Source: Hydnum rufescens UP504 (Eukaryota > Basidiomycota > Agaricomycetes > Cantharellales > Hydnaceae). From it: a stretch of DNA of 46,080 bases. Below, in pieces: positions 44,524-46,080 of the stretch. The stretch lies in assembly GCA_014904985.1 (NCBI GenBank), contig MU128988.1, forward strand, positions 19,719 through 65,798, read 5' to 3'. Made by a program: the position numbers and the translations under genes. Below the pieces are notes generated by a model that searched no databases, was not told where the DNA came from, and was given only the letters and a program-made list of their open reading frames with translations. Positions within the stretch are counted from its first letter, which is position 1; the number at the start of each line of letters is the position of its first letter.

Positions 44524-46080
44524 TGTTGGAGGGAAAAATCCCTACCACATAGAGTTCCATTTCAGCGTCGAATTTTCCGATGAACGAATTAAAAATGTAC
44601 CAATATGTCGTTCCAATATCAAGCCTTTCATCTGTTCATGGATGAGCATGAATTCCATATGCCTGAAAAGATGTAAATGGAATGCTCATTTCCTTGTACA
44701 CGAGTCAATCTCCCGGGGCCTTCAACAGGCCACAGGGACTGTATTCATTTATGCCCTACCATAAGCCATGATATGGTGGACCCGGCAATTCAACTTGCCC
44801 TTCTGTATATCGTCTTGAATTCTCCTTCAATCTGCTCATATGGATCTTGCTGCCTTAAGGGCGATCCTAACGAATGGTGATTATGTAATACGATGGATTA
44901 CACACCCGGGCCTTCATTCCTACTCGCAGATGCATTACATAATCAAATAGGGGCAAATGCGGCACTCTCAAGGAGTATTCGTTGAATTTCTCCGTCAGTT
45001 TTGATCGGATCGGCTCGGGAAAGTAGCGCCCAGAAAGATACGATTCATACCTATCCGACGATACCAAGTACGAGTCAATCCGATGAAAACTGCACGTTCT
45101 AGAACGATTTTACTATGGAATCCATGCTCTTAAGGAGTATTTTCCGCTTTTCGAAGTCAATTCATATCCGATCGACTCGTAAATATAGCGCCCTGAAAGC
45201 TGTGATCAATACCTATCGAATGATACCGATTACGTGTTCATCGGATCAGAACTGAGGCTTCTGGAACGATTTCACCTGCTCATTCATAATAAGAAGGTGT
45301 ATTTTTCGAATTTCTCCGTCAGTTTTGATCGGATTTGCATGAAACGACCACGCCTAGAAAGGTATTGAAAATGCCCATCCAGAGGTACGAAGGGCGCAGC
45401 GAACGAAGAAGAACTCGGTGTTCTACATACGAATTTCCCCCTTGTCTCAGGAGAACATCATTCCCCTTCCAATTTTCAAATATCGAATATTGTCCGGCAG
45501 CCTTATATCCGAAGGATAGGACGTTCAGGACGACTCATTCCACCATTCCTCAAGGGAATCAGTCCAAAAGGGAAGGAGAAATAGTCATTTTATGCTCTAT
45601 CCTGTCCCCAGACTTGTAAATTGAATATCTCTGTCAGTTTTGAAGCTTTTGACTTGATTCCTTTTTCTACATATTTCCCCTATCCCCCTGCTTCCATCGG
45701 ATATTTGATCTCATAGCCGGGTTGTATATTAAGCGAATTGTGTTGAAAATTCCATTGTCTTCCCCCTCCCCAGTCTGAAGCACTGAAGTATTGCTGCTGG
45801 ATTCCCGGGCGAATTCCATCTGAGGACATTGCTACTACTACACTTTGTCTAAGGCCACAAGACTAGGACCTTGGAGTGTGGGATTTGTGGCATAATTTCC
45901 CCTTTATTCATCTGCTTGGGCAACTACTGCTGACAGCGGATTATCTTCTATCCTAAAGACCCTCCTACACTCAGACCTGAACATTCGGATTATTTTGGTG
46001 GCCCCCGTTCTTTGTTCTCGATTCCATATCGCGGACTGTGGCAGAGATTCCCCTTTTCTCTTGGCTTACACCCCCAACCC
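44524..46080. mobile_element. TGTTGGAGGG-terminus repeat element, runs off the window
   Basis: Starts TGTTGGAGGGAAAAATCCC at 44524, the same terminus as 33356, cutting the promoter region of the gag-like fragment. It contains degenerate about 157-bp units (from about 44990, 45150 and 45307) with CTCCGTCAGTTTTGATCGGA. Then comes a unique part (45340-46080) matching 27490-28250. CpG is well preserved here, so this copy is younger or less mutated. No coding frame longer than 95 codons. Confidence 0.65.

Noticed and set aside
1..46080. Bacterial features (operons, Shine-Dalgarno sites, riboswitches)
   Set aside because: The window is a eukaryotic intron-rich genome. None expected or seen.

Overview
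The window reads as nuclear DNA of an agaricomycete (mushroom-type basidiomycete). Evidence: genes split by many 43-125 nt GT-AG introns, fungal family architectures (DUF6606/DUF3638/DUF3645 giant protein, GH5 exo-glucanase, CCCH/DUF7923-like protein), and Ty3/gypsy, RecQ-like and DUF6589-like repeats of the kind that crowd mushroom genomes. No prokaryotic operons, rRNA, tRNA or CRISPR were seen.

1-17.3 kb holds a tandem duplication of one giant gene (about 3,080 codons). Copy 1 (1-5197, entering from the left edge) is a frameshifted pseudogene of the C-terminal 55%. Copy 2 (7785-17346) is nearly complete, with six introns that can be placed by frame, but its frame breaks at five points. The copies are roughly 95% identical by eye, and the duplication includes about 0.4-0.5 kb of 3' flank.

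18-26.4 kb is a gene-dense block, all on the + strand: a PKA-type protein kinase (17994-19734), an Arg/Ser-rich protein (about 20605-21580), an intact secreted GH5 glucanase (21969-24109, 9 exons, 515 aa) and a CCCH zinc-finger/DUF7923-like protein (24453-26381, 9 exons). The kinase, RS and CCCH genes each carry a single 1-nt frame break in an otherwise coherent exon model. This means either assembly indels or a decaying locus.

26.4-46.1 kb is a repeat-rich block of nested elements. It contains an inverted pair of repeat segments (26880-28250) whose CpG-intact relative lies at 44877-46080; a RecQ-like helicase pseudogene (29990-32247) convergent with a DUF6589-like pseudogene (33355-32334, minus); a minus-strand gag-like pseudogene and a cysteine/sequon-rich ORF with heat-shock-element promoters (33.4-38.2 kb); and a minus-strand Ty3/gypsy pol pseudogene (42078-38584). 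The pol integrase is split by an 846-bp solo LTR with a perfect 5-bp target duplication. Beyond it lie a promoter-like block with six TGASTCA sites, about 158-bp tandem repeats, and another gag-like ORF. Many stops in this block are TGA at probable former CGA codons, and paired repeat copies differ mostly by CpG to TpG/CpA changes, which points to cytosine-methylation-driven decay.

The first 26 kb is therefore a housekeeping/enzyme gene cluster with one expanding giant gene, and the rest is a methylation-mutated transposon graveyard. All exon models come from reading frames and splice motifs by eye, with no alignment run.
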